Shown here: positions 30,300-40,634 of the stretch, one piece after another
How positions within the stretch are numbered: the first letter of the stretch is position 1
Layout: each line of letters begins with the position of its first letter
Source of the DNA: an uncultured Clostridiaceae bacterium
Lineage (GTDB): Bacteria; Bacillota; Clostridia; Clostridiales; Clostridiaceae
Length of the DNA stretch: 64,000 nucleotides
Direction of reading: 5' to 3'
Assembly: GCA_946405135.1 (NCBI GenBank)
Contig: CAMJGD010000003.1
Location: 163,214 to 227,213, forward strand
Notes under the pieces: generated by a model
Database searches by the model: none
What the model saw: only the letters and a program-made list of their open reading frames with translations
Told to the model about the DNA's origin: nothing
Program-made: the position numbers and the translations under genes

Positions 30300-31184
30300 A
30301 TGAGGTTTGTTATAGTTACAGGATTATCAGGAGCAGGAAAAACTGAAGCTACTCGCAGTCTAGAAGATTTGGGATACTTTTGTGTAGACAATTTACCTCC
30401 TACATTGATTCCAAAATTTGCAGAGGCTTGTATTCAAAGCGAAGGAAAGATAGAAAAAATAGCTTTGGTTATAGATATAAGAGGCGGTATATTTTTTGAT
30501 GATCTCTTTGAAAGTTTATTGTATTTAAAAGAACATGAATTTAAATATGAGATATTATTTTTAGATGCCTCAGATGAAGTGCTCGTAAAGCGATTTAAAG
30601 AGACAAGAAGAATGCATCCTTTAGCTCAGGGTGGAAGGGTTGTAAAAGGAATAACAGAAGAAAGAAACAGATTAAGAGAGGTAAAAGATAAGGCAGATAA
30701 TATAATAGACACATCTAAACTTGCCATAAGGCAGCTAAGAGAGAAAATAAACTATATATATGGGGAAGAAGAAAGAACTGAAAGGGAGCTTGCCATAACA
30801 GTACTTTCTTTTGGATTCAAATATGGTATCCCTGTAGATTCAGATTTAGTATTTGATGTAAGGTTTCTACCAAACCCATTTTACATACCAGAACTTAAGA
30901 AATTTTCAGGCAATGAAGGACCAGTTAGAGATTATGTTTTAAAACACGAAGAAACTCAAGGTTTTTTAACCAGACTTGAAGAAATGCTTAATTTTCTTAT
31001 TCCAAATTACATAAAAGAAGGAAAAAGGCAGCTTATAATATCCATAGGATGTACTGGAGGAAGACATCGCTCAGTAGCCATTGCTAATGCTTTATATGAA
31101 GAACTCATAAATCAGAAACGAAAGGTATCCATTGAACATAGAGATATTAATGAGGATATAAACAGAGGTGGTATGAAGTTATGA
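30300..31184 (+). CDS. rapZ: RNase adapter RapZ / nucleotide-binding protein YvcJ
   Basis: 294 residues with Walker A GLSGAGKT at the N-terminus, VIDIRGG, and the C-terminal domain [18 protein letters not shown]. In enterobacteria RapZ controls glucosamine-6-phosphate synthase through small RNAs; in Firmicutes (YvcJ) it is a GTPase of less clear role. Start of the conserved rapZ-yvcK-whiA operon. AAGGAGG binding site; yvcK overlaps its stop by 4 bases. Confidence 0.94.
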   Translation: MRFVIVTGLSGAGKTEATRSLEDLGYFCVDNLPPTLIPKFAEACIQSEGKIEKIALVIDIRGGIFFDDLFESLLYLKEHEFKYEILFLDASDEVLVKRFKETRRMHPLAQGGRVVKGITEERNRLREVKDKADNIIDTSKLAIRQLREKINYIYGEEERTERELAITVLSFGFKYGIPVDSDLVFDVRFLPNPFYIPELKKFSGNEGPVRDYVLKHEETQGFLTRLEEMLNFLIPNYIKEGKRQLIISIGCTGGRHRSVAIANALYEELINQKRKVSIEHRDINEDINRGGMKL

Positions 31185-32515
31185 GATTTACAGACTGGTT
31201 AAAGCCTGGCATAAAAGTTAAGAGGTGGATTGTATTTGCTTTTTTTGGAATATTGCTCATAGCTTTTGGATTAAATGAGTTAGTTACACGTCAGTTATAT
31301 AATTGGTATTATAAAGCTTTTTATATACTTTTAAATGTTACAGGAGTCTTTGTAATATATGTTTCTGTAACAGAAGGTATGAAGTCTATTATAGCACTTA
31401 TAAATAAAGGGTATTTAAAATTCTCTCTTGACTCAAGAAAGCTGGAGAATTTGATATATGAGAAAAGATTATTAGTAAAAGGACCTAAAATAGTGGTTAT
31501 TGGTGGAGGTACAGGACTTTCCACCATGCTGAGAGGTCTTAAATACTATACATCAAATATAACAGCTATAGTTACTGTAGCGGATGATGGAGGCGGTTCG
31601 GGAGACTTGAGAGAAGATCTTGGCATACTGCCTCCAGGGGATATAAGGAACTGTATACTGGCTTTAGCTGATACAGAACCTCTTATGGATGAATTGCTTC
31701 AATATAGATTTAAAGATGGAAGGCTTAAGAATCAGAGTTTTGGTAATCTTTTTTTAGCAGCCATGGATGGTATATCTGAAAATTTTGAAGATGCTGTACA
31801 AAAAATGAGTTCTGTACTTGCAGTTACAGGTAAAGTTTTACCTGTAACTCTTGAAAATATGATACTAAAAGCTAAACTAAAAAATGGAAACTTGGTGACA
31901 GGGGAATCAAATATACCAAAAGAAGCTCAGGCACAAAACAGTCCTATAGATAGAATATTTATTGAACCTGAAGATGCAAAAGCTTTAAAAGATGCAGTGG
32001 AAGCTATAAAAGATGCAGATGCTGTAGTTTTAGGACCAGGAAGTTTGTATACCAGTGTAATGCCTAATTTAATGGTAAAAGATATAGCTAATGCATTGAG
32101 AAAGTCAGATGCTATTAAAATATATATATCTAATATAATGACTCAACCTGGAGAAACTGATGGTTATATGGTTTCAGATCACATAAAAGCTATTTTTAAA
32201 CATGTAGGTCATGGTACAGTAGATTATGTAATAGCTAATGATGGGGATATAGATGAAGAGCTTAAACAAAAATATATGAATGAAAAATCAACTTTGGTTA
32301 AATTGGATGAAAAAGTTTTAGATAAATTAAATGTTAAAGTTGTAAAATCCAATCTTGTAAAGGTAAGAAAAGATCTTATAAGACATGATTCTGAAAAATT
32401 GTCGGCTATGCTCATAGAAACCATAATGGATAAAAAATTATTCTATGATAGAAAGAAGATTATTGAGTACTTCTATTTATCAGAGAGATTGAAACAAAAT
32501 AATAAAAAGAATTAG
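31181..32515 (+). CDS. yvcK: YvcK-family (gluconeogenesis factor) protein with N-terminal membrane segments
   Basis: 444 residues. Residues about 15-35 and 45-65 are hydrophobic, an extension often seen in clostridial members. The core begins with [20 protein letters not shown] and [33 protein letters not shown] and contains [17 protein letters not shown], typical of YvcK, which binds UDP-sugars and influences cell shape and growth on gluconeogenic carbon. Overlaps rapZ by 4 bases and precedes whiA by 11 bases. Confidence 0.93.
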   Translation: MRFTDWLKPGIKVKRWIVFAFFGILLIAFGLNELVTRQLYNWYYKAFYILLNVTGVFVIYVSVTEGMKSIIALINKGYLKFSLDSRKLENLIYEKRLLVKGPKIVVIGGGTGLSTMLRGLKYYTSNITAIVTVADDGGGSGDLREDLGILPPGDIRNCILALADTEPLMDELLQYRFKDGRLKNQSFGNLFLAAMDGISENFEDAVQKMSSVLAVTGKVLPVTLENMILKAKLKNGNLVTGESNIPKEAQAQNSPIDRIFIEPEDAKALKDAVEAIKDADAVVLGPGSLYTSVMPNLMVKDIANALRKSDAIKIYISNIMTQPGETDGYMVSDHIKAIFKHVGHGTVDYVIANDGDIDEELKQKYMNEKSTLVKLDEKVLDKLNVKVVKSNLVKVRKDLIRHDSEKLSAMLIETIMDKKLFYDRKKIIEYFYLSERLKQNNKKN

Positions 32516-32526
32516 GAGAATTCAAT

Positions 32527-33480
32527 ATGTCATTTTCATCAAAGGTAAAAGGAGAAATATGCAGATTTACAAACTTGACAAAGGAAGAAGTAACAGCAGA
32601 GCTATCGGCAATAATGAAAGTAAGCGGCACATTAACTTTTGGTAGCGGCAGGCACATGAGTTTTAAGATAACTACAGAAAATCCTACTAGTGCTAGATTA
32701 ATCTTTACTCTGCTAAAGGATTACTTTGGTATACATGCTAAACTTATGGTAAAAAGGAGTAATTCTTTAAAAAAGAATAATATTTATATGGTAATAATAA
32801 CAGAGAGCATGGGAGTTAAAGATTTATTAAAAATTACAGGAATTTTCATGGAAGATGAAGGAATATTTTCTCTTAATTATGGTATAAATAAGGATTTGGT
32901 GGAGACTGATAAGGAGAGAAGAGCCTACATAAGAGGAGCTTTTCTTGGCGGTGGCAGCATAAGTAATCCAGAAAAGACTTATCATTTAGAATTTGTTACT
33001 CATAATATAGAATATGCAGAAGATTTAAGTAATTTGATAAACGAATATGGTTTAGCATCAAAAGTGATTCAGAGAAAGAGCAGTCATATAGTGTATATAA
33101 AAGAAGGGGAGCAGATTGTAGATCTTCTAAACATTATAGGAGCTCATAATTCTTTGCTTGAACTTGAGAATGTTAGAATAATGAAAGAGATGAGAAATAA
33201 TGTAAATAGGCTAGTGAATTGTGAAACAGCTAACTTAAGTAAAACTGTAAATGCTGCAGTTAGACAGGTTGAAAGCATAAAGCTTATAGAAAAAGAGCTT
33301 GGACTTGGAAGGCTACCTAAAAATTTACGAGATGTGGCAGAGTTAAGATTAAAATATCCAGATGAATCTTTAAAAGAGCTTGGTGAAATGCTTAATCCGC
33401 CTGTAGGTAAATCAGGAGTAAACCATAGATTAAGAAAGATAGAAAAGATAGCCGAGGAACTAAAAAGGGAAGGTAGGTAA
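32527..33480 (+). CDS. whiA: DNA-binding protein WhiA
   Basis: 317 residues. N-terminal homing-endonuclease-like domain degraded in catalysis (FSSKVKGEICRF..., RRAYIRGAFLGGGSISNP) followed by the C-terminal helix-turn-helix (LRLKYPDESLKELGEMLNPPVGKSGVNHRLRKIEKIAEEL). WhiA controls sporulation genes in Streptomyces and affects division and chromosome segregation in B. subtilis. Third gene of rapZ-yvcK-whiA. AGGAG precedes the ATG. Confidence 0.95.
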   Translation: MSFSSKVKGEICRFTNLTKEEVTAELSAIMKVSGTLTFGSGRHMSFKITTENPTSARLIFTLLKDYFGIHAKLMVKRSNSLKKNNIYMVIITESMGVKDLLKITGIFMEDEGIFSLNYGINKDLVETDKERRAYIRGAFLGGGSISNPEKTYHLEFVTHNIEYAEDLSNLINEYGLASKVIQRKSSHIVYIKEGEQIVDLLNIIGAHNSLLELENVRIMKEMRNNVNRLVNCETANLSKTVNAAVRQVESIKLIEKELGLGRLPKNLRDVAELRLKYPDESLKELGEMLNPPVGKSGVNHRLRKIEKIAEELKREGR

Positions 33481-33492
33481 ATATAAAAGTTT

Positions 33493-34794
33493 ATGTCAAA
33501 GCATAATAAGATAGTAAAATATATTCTTTCCTTAGAAGTAGGAAGTAAAATCTCTGTAAGAGGCATAGCGGCTGAATTAGGAGTTAGCCAAGGGACAGCC
33601 TATAGAGCTATAAAGGATTGTGAAGATTCAGGAGTAGTATCCACAATACCACGAGTAGGTACTATCAGAGTAGATAAAATGGAAAAAAAGAGCATAGAGA
33701 AGCTTACCTATGCAGATGTGGTAAATATAGTTAATGGCACTATAATAGGAGGAAGAAATGGAATACATAAGACTCTTAAAAAATTTGTTATAGGAGCAAT
33801 GACTATTGATGCCATGAGCAGTTATATAACACCAGACTGTCTTCTTATAGTTGGAAACAGAGATGAAGCTTATGAAATAGCATTAAAAAAAGAAGCTGCT
33901 GTACTCATAAGTGGTGGCTTTCAGTGCAATGAAAAAATTAAAAAATTAGCAGATGAAAAAGAATTGCCGGTGATATCTTCAAGATATGACAGCTTTACCA
34001 TAGCTACATTGATAAATAAAGCTATGTCTGAAAATATGATCAAAAAAGATATAATACTTGTAGAAGACATAATGGATAATAATCCAGATTATCTTAAAAT
34101 CAATGATACGATAAATGACTGGAGAGAGATGGTAAAAAAGACAAAACATATAAGGTATCCTGTAGTGGATAAAGATCTTAAAGTTGTAGGAATGATGACT
34201 TCAAAAGATTTATCTATAGATTTAGATACAGATGAACCTATTGTTAAGATCATGACCAAGGAGCCTATAACTGTAAATACTAAAACTACTGTAGCTTATG
34301 CAGCTCACGTAATGGACTGGGAGGGTATAGAATTATGTCCCGTAGTTGACGGAAGAAAATTAGTAGGAGTGGTTAGCAGAGAAGAAGTTATAAAAGCACT
34401 TCAATATATGTCAAAGCAGCCTCAGGGAGTAGATACCCTTGAAGACCTTATTCTTAAGAATTTTAGTTATGTGTGTGATGAAAACACTATAACTTTTTAT
34501 GGTAATATAATTCCCCAGATGCTGGATTATATAGGTACAGCATCTTGGAGTTCATTAAATATGCTCATGTCGACTGTTGGAGTTATGGCACTTAGAGAAA
34601 AAAATATTAATGTGTCTGTGGACAGTATAAGCACATTTTTTATGAAGCCTGTTCAGGTAGATTCAAAAATAACCATATTAGCTACTATAATAGATATGGG
34701 AAGGCATTACTGCAAAGTTGAAATAAATATGTTTAATGCAAAAAAAGAATTAATAGGTAAGAGTATGCTCTCAGCAAAAATGCTGGGAAATTAA
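33493..34794 (+). CDS. HTH-DRTGG-CBS-hotdog regulator (YtoI-like)
   Basis: 433 residues with domains in order: winged helix (1-65, ISVRGIAAELGVSQGTAYRAIK), DRTGG domain (about 75-180), two CBS repeats (about 185-315, with IRYPVVDKDLKVVGMMTSKDL and ELCPVVDGRKLVGVVSREEV), and a C-terminal hotdog thioesterase-like domain (about 320-430). This matches B. subtilis YtoI. CBS pairs usually bind adenine nucleotides, so a nucleotide-sensing transcription factor is likely, but targets are unknown. It starts 12 bases after whiA and is probably in that operon. Confidence 0.88.
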   Translation: MSKHNKIVKYILSLEVGSKISVRGIAAELGVSQGTAYRAIKDCEDSGVVSTIPRVGTIRVDKMEKKSIEKLTYADVVNIVNGTIIGGRNGIHKTLKKFVIGAMTIDAMSSYITPDCLLIVGNRDEAYEIALKKEAAVLISGGFQCNEKIKKLADEKELPVISSRYDSFTIATLINKAMSENMIKKDIILVEDIMDNNPDYLKINDTINDWREMVKKTKHIRYPVVDKDLKVVGMMTSKDLSIDLDTDEPIVKIMTKEPITVNTKTTVAYAAHVMDWEGIELCPVVDGRKLVGVVSREEVIKALQYMSKQPQGVDTLEDLILKNFSYVCDENTITFYGNIIPQMLDYIGTASWSSLNMLMSTVGVMALREKNINVSVDSISTFFMKPVQVDSKITILATIIDMGRHYCKVEINMFNAKKELIGKSMLSAKMLGN

Positions 34795-34813
34795 TATAAA
34801 GGAGTGATTTTAT

Positions 34814-35098
34814 ATGTTTACACATGTGGTTTTATTTAAATTGAGAGAGTCAGATGAGGAAAATGTGAAAAAGGCAAGAAATATACTTCTTTCTATGCGA
34901 GGAAACATTCCCGAATTAAAATATATTGAAGTAGGGGTAGATGTATTGCATACTGATAGATCCTATGACTTAGCCTTGATTACAAGATTTAGCTCTGAAG
35001 ATGATATGGAAAGGTATCAAACCTGCGACTACCATGTAAATGGGGTATTGAAAAACTTAAGACCTATGTTAGAATCCTCAGTAGCTTTAGACTATTAA
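34814..35098 (+). CDS. Dabb-domain (stress-responsive A/B barrel) protein
   Basis: 94 residues, one complete Dabb barrel: MFTHVVLFKLRES at the start, IPELKYIEVGVDVLHTDRSYDLALITRFSSEDDMERYQTCDYH typical of the family. Members form small dimeric barrels; the function here is unknown. GGAG site before the ATG; it follows the YtoI-like gene by 19 bases. Confidence 0.88.
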   Translation: MFTHVVLFKLRESDEENVKKARNILLSMRGNIPELKYIEVGVDVLHTDRSYDLALITRFSSEDDMERYQTCDYHVNGVLKNLRPMLESSVALDY

Positions 35099-35160
35099 TT
35101 TATAATGTCATAATAAAGGAAGTATACGTATTTATACAGCATAAATAGGAGGATTAGTGG

Positions 35161-36399
35161 ATGAAGAAAAGGTCCTTTTTAGCTTTAGTAATATTAATGG
35201 CAATATCGTTGAGCTTATTTACAGCCTGCGGAGACAAAAAAATAATAAAAGAAAAAGAGAAAAAGCAAGTTACTATTAAAGTGGCATATTGGGCATTGTC
35301 TCCTGAGGAAGACAGATTTATCAGTGAGAGAATAGAAGAAAATAACAAAAAAAATACTTTAATAAAAATAGAAAAGAAAATTATACAAGGTGATTATTAC
35401 AAAAAATTAGAGCAGGAAGTTATTTCAGAAGAAGGACCTGATGTATTTCTTTTAGATGGTACTGAAGGACAAAAATATCTTGATAAAATAACTTTGCCTA
35501 TAGATTCTTATATTGATGATATTCAAATGAGTGATTTTTATGATTTTCATAAAAATCTTTTAGTGGCATTTAAAAAAGATGGAAGAATACATGCTATTCC
35601 AAGAGATTATACACCTTTAGCCTTATTTTATAATAAAGATATTATGAAGAAGGCAGGAGTTAATCCACCAAAAAATTGGGCGGAATTAGAACAGGTTTCA
35701 AAGGTGTTAAGCCAAAAAGGTATAAAACCCCTAACCTTATCTTACGACGCTTCAAGACTTTCAACATTTATTTTTCAGGCAGGAGGAAAAATAAATGATG
35801 ATGATCAAATGTCTTTTAATACAGTTTATGCGGCTAAAGGATTAGAATTTTATTGTTCTCTTTTTCAAAAAGCATATGCTGTAACACCACAGGAGTTAGG
35901 TGAAAAAGATATGAAAGATGCATTTATTCATAATAAAGCAGCTATGGTTATAGAGGATATTTCTATGATAAATTATATTAAACAAAATGCATCTAAATTT
36001 AATTATGGTATAGCTGAACTTCCACAGGGAAAAAATACGGGAAATATTGTGTTTACAACAGGATATGCAGTAAACAGATATACTAAAAATAAAGTTGAAG
36101 CTATTGAAGCTATAAAGTTTCTTACTAGTAAGGAAACACAGCAGGTACAAGCAAGCAGGGGAATTAGTATACCTTCAAGGAAATCTGTAGAAGATATATA
36201 TTGTTCAGAATATCCAGAGAGAAAGCCGCTGGTGGACACAGGAAAGGATGCCTTTGTATTTAATTACGGAGAAAAACATAAAGATATAAAAGCAGTTTTA
36301 GAAAAGTATGCAATGAAATTAAAAACAGGAGAAATAAAAGATTCAAAAGAAGCCTTGGAATTGGCTGAAAAAGAATTAAAAAAAGATGATAAAAAATAG
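35161..36399 (+). CDS. Extracellular solute-binding lipoprotein (family 1)
   Basis: 412 residues with a signal peptide and lipobox LFTAC (Cys about 23). The body is a type 1 sugar-binding fold: KVAYWALSPEEDRFISERIEENNKK, PDVFLLDGTEGQKYLDKI, IPRDYTPLALFYNKDIMKKAGVNPPKNWAELEQVSKVL and GYAVNRYTKNKVEAIEAIKFLTSKETQ. It should capture a carbohydrate outside the cell, but no permease or ATPase genes are adjacent. GGAGGA precedes the ATG. A strong terminator follows. Confidence 0.85.
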   Translation: MKKRSFLALVILMAISLSLFTACGDKKIIKEKEKKQVTIKVAYWALSPEEDRFISERIEENNKKNTLIKIEKKIIQGDYYKKLEQEVISEEGPDVFLLDGTEGQKYLDKITLPIDSYIDDIQMSDFYDFHKNLLVAFKKDGRIHAIPRDYTPLALFYNKDIMKKAGVNPPKNWAELEQVSKVLSQKGIKPLTLSYDASRLSTFIFQAGGKINDDDQMSFNTVYAAKGLEFYCSLFQKAYAVTPQELGEKDMKDAFIHNKAAMVIEDISMINYIKQNASKFNYGIAELPQGKNTGNIVFTTGYAVNRYTKNKVEAIEAIKFLTSKETQQVQASRGISIPSRKSVEDIYCSEYPERKPLVDTGKDAFVFNYGEKHKDIKAVLEKYAMKLKTGEIKDSKEALELAEKELKKDDKK

Positions 36400-36483
36400 T
36401 TATTAAAAAAAACTGCTATAAAAAGCATTATGCATTTAATAACTCTTATAAAAGCTACCTAATCTAAGTGAAATTACATGAGA

Positions 36484-36530
36484 AGACTATTGAGTAATGT
36501 ATTTTTATTCATTACTCAATAGTCTTTTTT
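36484..36530 (+). terminator. Intrinsic terminator after the second solute-binding gene
   Basis: AGACTATTGAGTAATG at 36484-36499 pairs perfectly over 16 bp with 36510-36525, followed by TTTTTT. Confidence 0.93.
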
Positions 36531-36802
36531 AATGTTTAAATATTTCTAACAAATGAAATGTATACATAATATATATGCATATATTTTATGAAATATAATG
36601 GAAAATAATTAGAAATAGTTAAATAATTTCCGAATGATTTGGAAAAATGTGAACCTTTTCATTGATGTTTATCAAGGGTATAATTAATTTAAGGGGAGAA
36701 TATAGTTTAAAATTTCCGAATCAAGTTGACTATAAATGTATGTTAAAACTCTTTAAACGTTTGCAAGTATATTATATAATTAATTCAGAAAGGGAGATAA
36801 AT
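36531..36802 (+). promoter_or_regulatory. Upstream region of the PTS operon with cre-like site
   Basis: With the terminator just before it, this makes a 400-bp stretch without a gene. TTTAAACGTTTGCA at 36752-36765 differs from the cre consensus TGWAARCGYTWNCW only at the second base, and TATAAT at 36775-36780 is a good -10. CcpA control of the PTS operon is therefore likely. The GGGAGA site at about 36792-36797 fits the ATG at 36803. Confidence 0.5.
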
Positions 36803-38932
36803 ATGGCATTGAACAAGAGATGTATATCCATATTATCAGATCTTATAGAAGCAAATGATTATATCAAGGTTCAAGAACTGGCTGATAAGTATAAAGTTAC
36901 AGACAGAAGTATTAGATATAATCTAGACAAAATTGAACAATTCTTGGTAAAAAATGGATTTGATTATCTTGATAAGCAGCATTTGCAAGGGGTTAAAATC
37001 AATAAAAGCAAGCAGTTAGAAGAATTTATAAATAACTTTATGGGAAAATATACACCTTATAAATATGTATATTCTAAAGAAGAGAAGATAAGTTTTATAA
37101 TAACAAAGCTGCTGCAGGAAAACGACCCTATAAAACTAGAGTACTTTGAAAATAAGTTATGTATTTCTAAAAATACTTTATTAAAAGATTTGGATGAAAT
37201 AGAATTGTATCTTCAAAGTAAAAATCTAACTTTAGTAAGGAAACCTAGGGTGGGAATATATATAGAAGGAAATGAGAATGATAAAAGAAAAGAATTAAAA
37301 AATATTTTATCCCATAATATTTCTACCAAAGATATATATGATTACATCAGAACTAATACAGCTTCTAATAAATTAAACAGTCTTCAATTTGAAAATTTGT
37401 TTTCAGATGTGGATGTAGATTTCATAGATAAATTGATTATAGAAGTTGAAGATGAACTTCAAAGAGAATTTGATGATGAATCCTATGGAAACCTAATTAC
37501 ACATATAGCAATAATGATAAAAAGGATTCAATTAAATAAAGAAATTTATCTTCCAGAAATGGATGTAGATAGTGTAATTAATACAAAAGAATTTGATGTA
37601 GCTAAAAACAAAGTAAAGAAAATTGAAAATAAGTATAAAATCAGCATACCTCATATGGAAATCTGCTATATTGCTTTAAGATTTTTAGGAGCAAAAGTAT
37701 TGAAGGATGTAAATGGATACAGGGAAGAATTTAAGGATTTATATCAGGTTTCTCAGGATATGACTGAACAGATTGAAAGAATATATGATATAAGTTTTGG
37801 AGAAAATAAGGAAAAAATCATTGAAGGTCTTATACTTCATTTAAGACCTACTATATATAGAATAAAATTCAATTTAAACCTTATAAATCCAATGTATGAT
37901 GAAATTTTAAAAAAGTATCCTAAATTATTTGCTAATACAAAGAAAGTTATTAAGCATATGGAGGATTACATTGGTACAGCCATAAATGATCAAGAAATAT
38001 CTTATATAGCACTTCATTTTGGAGCAGCTTTGGAAAATGCTAAACCTAAAAAAGAAACTATAGCAAGAGTTATTTTGGTTTGTGGTACAGGTGTTGGAAC
38101 TGCAAAAATGCTTGAGACTCAACTGGAAAAGAAATTTAATGTTAATGTTATCAATACAGTGTCTAGCAGAGCAGCATCCACCATACCTAAATCTGATTAT
38201 GATTATATAATAAGTACTATTGATATACCTGAAATGGATAGAAATGATTATATAAAAGTAAATTCCATACTCTTAAAAAAAGATTATGAAATATTAAAAA
38301 GATATCTTCAAGACAATTACCTTAAAGAAACCAGCATGGATAGGAATATGAAAAAGGTAAATGAACTCATACACATAGTAAGAAGATACTGTAATATAGA
38401 TGACATACAACAATTGCAGTGTGAATTTATGAGAGTGCTTCTAAAAGAAGACTCTGAAGTTTTTAGAGGGAGGATATATATGCTAAGTGATTTAATAAGA
38501 GAAGAATTTATAAAACTAAATGTAGAATGTGATGGATGGAAAGAGGCTATTAAGGAAGGTACAGATCTTCTAGAAAATCAGGGATGTGTAGAAAGCAGAT
38601 ATTATGATGAAATAATAAATAATTTTAATGATATTGGACCTTATATGGTAGTGGCACCTGGCATCGTACTTTCTCATGCTAGGCCGGAAGCTGGAGTATT
38701 AAAATTATCTATGAGCTTAGTTACCTTAAAAAATCCAATAGAGTTTGGAAGCGAAACTAATGATCCTGCAAAGCTTATAATTACTTTAGCAGCTAGCGAC
38801 AATGAAAGTCATCTAAAAGCTCTAGCACAGCTTATGGAGCTTTTTATGAATACAGAAGATCTTAATAAGATAATGACTGCAAAAACTAAAGAGCAAGTAG
38901 TAGACATACTTAAAGCTTACTCAAATCAATAA
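36803..38932 (+). CDS. PRD-containing transcriptional activator with EIIB-like and EIIA domains (BglG/MtlR type)
   Basis: 709 residues from the ATG at 36803; the open frame extends 47 codons further up but without a binding site. Domains: two N-terminal helix-turn-helix modules (about 1-145), PRD1 and PRD2 (about 190-400), an EIIB-like domain with Cys in VILVCGTGVGTAKM (about 430), and a C-terminal EIIA domain (about 560-709) with its phosphorylatable His in VLSHARPE. Such proteins activate PTS operons according to their phosphorylation by HPr and EIIB. It precedes EIIB and EIIC genes, which it presumably controls. The EIIA domain is the only one in the operon and may also serve transport. 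Confidence 0.88.
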   Translation: MALNKRCISILSDLIEANDYIKVQELADKYKVTDRSIRYNLDKIEQFLVKNGFDYLDKQHLQGVKINKSKQLEEFINNFMGKYTPYKYVYSKEEKISFIITKLLQENDPIKLEYFENKLCISKNTLLKDLDEIELYLQSKNLTLVRKPRVGIYIEGNENDKRKELKNILSHNISTKDIYDYIRTNTASNKLNSLQFENLFSDVDVDFIDKLIIEVEDELQREFDDESYGNLITHIAIMIKRIQLNKEIYLPEMDVDSVINTKEFDVAKNKVKKIENKYKISIPHMEICYIALRFLGAKVLKDVNGYREEFKDLYQVSQDMTEQIERIYDISFGENKEKIIEGLILHLRPTIYRIKFNLNLINPMYDEILKKYPKLFANTKKVIKHMEDYIGTAINDQEISYIALHFGAALENAKPKKETIARVILVCGTGVGTAKMLETQLEKKFNVNVINTVSSRAASTIPKSDYDYIISTIDIPEMDRNDYIKVNSILLKKDYEILKRYLQDNYLKETSMDRNMKKVNELIHIVRRYCNIDDIQQLQCEFMRVLLKEDSEVFRGRIYMLSDLIREEFIKLNVECDGWKEAIKEGTDLLENQGCVESRYYDEIINNFNDIGPYMVVAPGIVLSHARPEAGVLKLSMSLVTLKNPIEFGSETNDPAKLIITLAASDNESHLKALAQLMELFMNTEDLNKIMTAKTKEQVVDILKAYSNQ

Positions 38933-38970
38933 AATTTAAAATAATATTTATTATTTAGGAGGAGATTTTT

Positions 38971-39252
38971 ATGAAAATTCTTGTTTGTTGCGGTAGTGGA
39001 CTAGGAAGTTCCTTTATGATTCAAATGAATATTGAAAAGGTCTTAAAAGACCTTGGAATTGAGGCTGAAGTAGATCATTCAGATTTATCTTCCGCTATGG
39101 GAATAAAGGCAGACATATATGTAGGTACAAGAGATATTGCATGTCAATTTGAAGGCGTAAATGGCAAAATAGTATCTTTAAACAGTATGCTTGACAAAAA
39201 TGAGCTTAAAGAAAAATTAGAAGAAGCTTTAAAATCTATGGGAAAACTTTAA
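38971..39252 (+). CDS. PTS EIIB component, ascorbate/UlaB (SgaB) type
   Basis: 93 residues, whole EIIB length for the ascorbate-type family. The phosphorylated Cys lies in LVCCGSGLGSSFM. It transfers phosphate from EIIA to the sugar bound by EIIC, here the next gene 38 bases downstream. GGAGGAG site before the ATG. Confidence 0.9.
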   Translation: MKILVCCGSGLGSSFMIQMNIEKVLKDLGIEAEVDHSDLSSAMGIKADIYVGTRDIACQFEGVNGKIVSLNSMLDKNELKEKLEEALKSMGKL

Positions 39253-39290
39253 TTAAATATATTAATCTAATTAAATAAAGGAGGGTTTTT

Positions 39291-40562
39291 ATGTTAAAAT
39301 TAATTCTTGATATCCTAAGTGTTCCTGCTATTTTAGTTGGTCTTATAGCACTTCTAGGATTAGTACTTCAAAAGAAATCTGCCTCTGATGTATTAAAAGG
39401 AACTATTAAGACTATACTTGGTTTCTTAGTACTTGGCGGTGGAGCTGGAATTGCAGTAGATGCATTAAATCATTTTGGCACAATGTTCCAGCAAGGCTTT
39501 GGTATCAGAGGAGTTGTTCCTCACAACGAAGCTATAGTGGCCATGGCATTAAAGACTTATGGTACACAAACAGCACTTATAATGTTATTTGGTATGATTG
39601 CAAACATAATAATCGCTAGATTTACAAAACTAAAATATATATTCTTAACAGGACATCATACTCTATATATGGCATGTATGATAGCCGCTATATTAATCGC
39701 TGGAGGAATTACAGGAGTACCACTAGTAATCATAGGTTCAATATTATTAGGATTTGTAATGGCATTCTTCCCAGCTATAGCTCAGCCTACTATGAGAAAA
39801 ATAACTGGAACTGATGAAGTTGGTTTCGGTCACTTTGGAACAGTTGGTTATGTTTTATCTGCAGGAGTAGGTAAACTTGTAGGAAAAGGTTCAAAATCTA
39901 CAGAAGAAATGAATTTCCCTAAAGGATTATCTTTCTTAAGAGATACATCCGTTGCTATATCATTGACTATGGCAGTTTTATATATAATAGTTGCTATAGC
40001 ATGTGGTCCAGCATATGTTGAAAAAGAATTAAGCGGTGGACAAAACTTTATAGTATTCTCTTTAATACAGTCAATAACTTTTGCAGGCGGAGTTTATGTA
40101 ATTCTTGCAGGTGTTAGATTGATCCTTGCAGAAATAGTTCCAGCTTTCAAAGGAATTGCAGAAAAACTTGTACCAAACGCTAAACCAGCTCTTGACTGTC
40201 CAGTAGTTTTCCCATATGCTCCAAATGCTGTTCTTATAGGATTCTTATCCAGTTTCCTAGGTGGAATAGTTGGAATGGTAATACTACTATTAATGGAAAA
40301 GTCAATACCAGTGCCAATAATACTTCCAGGCGTTGTTCCTCACTTCTTCTGTGGAGCTACTGCAGGTGTATTTGGTAATGCAACAGGCGGAAGACGTGGA
40401 GCTTTCTGGGGTGCATTTGCACAAGGTTTATTGATAACTTTCCTACCAGTATTATTAATGCCTGTACTTGGAAACCTAGGTTTTGCTAACACTACATTTA
40501 GTGATGCTGACTTTGGTGCAGTAGGTATAATACTAGGAAATATATTGAGGATCTTTAGATAG
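39291..40562 (+). CDS. PTS EIIC component, ascorbate/UlaA (SgaT) type
   Basis: 423 residues with about ten membrane segments, the UlaA/SgaT architecture (NHFGTMFQQGFGIRGVVPHNEAIVAMA, TGHHTLYMACMIA, GVVPHFFCGATAGVFGNATGGRRGAFWGAFAQG). UlaA transports L-ascorbate in E. coli, but homologs beside transketolase genes may carry other sugars or polyols; no ascorbate-degradation genes (ula/sga) are here. AGGAGGG site before the ATG. A short hairpin separates it from the transketolase genes. Confidence 0.9.
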   Translation: MLKLILDILSVPAILVGLIALLGLVLQKKSASDVLKGTIKTILGFLVLGGGAGIAVDALNHFGTMFQQGFGIRGVVPHNEAIVAMALKTYGTQTALIMLFGMIANIIIARFTKLKYIFLTGHHTLYMACMIAAILIAGGITGVPLVIIGSILLGFVMAFFPAIAQPTMRKITGTDEVGFGHFGTVGYVLSAGVGKLVGKGSKSTEEMNFPKGLSFLRDTSVAISLTMAVLYIIVAIACGPAYVEKELSGGQNFIVFSLIQSITFAGGVYVILAGVRLILAEIVPAFKGIAEKLVPNAKPALDCPVVFPYAPNAVLIGFLSSFLGGIVGMVILLLMEKSIPVPIILPGVVPHFFCGATAGVFGNATGGRRGAFWGAFAQGLLITFLPVLLMPVLGNLGFANTTFSDADFGAVGIILGNILRIFR

Positions 40563-40574
40563 TATTTAAAATAT

Positions 40575-40608
40575 TAAAGCAGAGATTTACTCTCTGCTTT
40601 AATTTTAA
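40575..40608 (+). terminator. Intra-operon hairpin between EIIC and transketolase genes
   Basis: TAAAGCAGAGA at 40575-40585 pairs perfectly with 40591-40601 (5-base loop), followed by ATTTTAAT. It could partly terminate transcription or protect the upstream message, setting a lower level for the transketolase. Confidence 0.6.
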
Positions 40609-40634
40609 TCAATAATTGGAGGTGCTAAGATTTT

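Noticed and set aside
39291..40562. Calling the PTS an L-ascorbate importer with certainty
   Set aside because: UlaA-type EIIC proteins occur with different sugars, and no ascorbate-phosphate lactonase or downstream ula enzymes are in the window.
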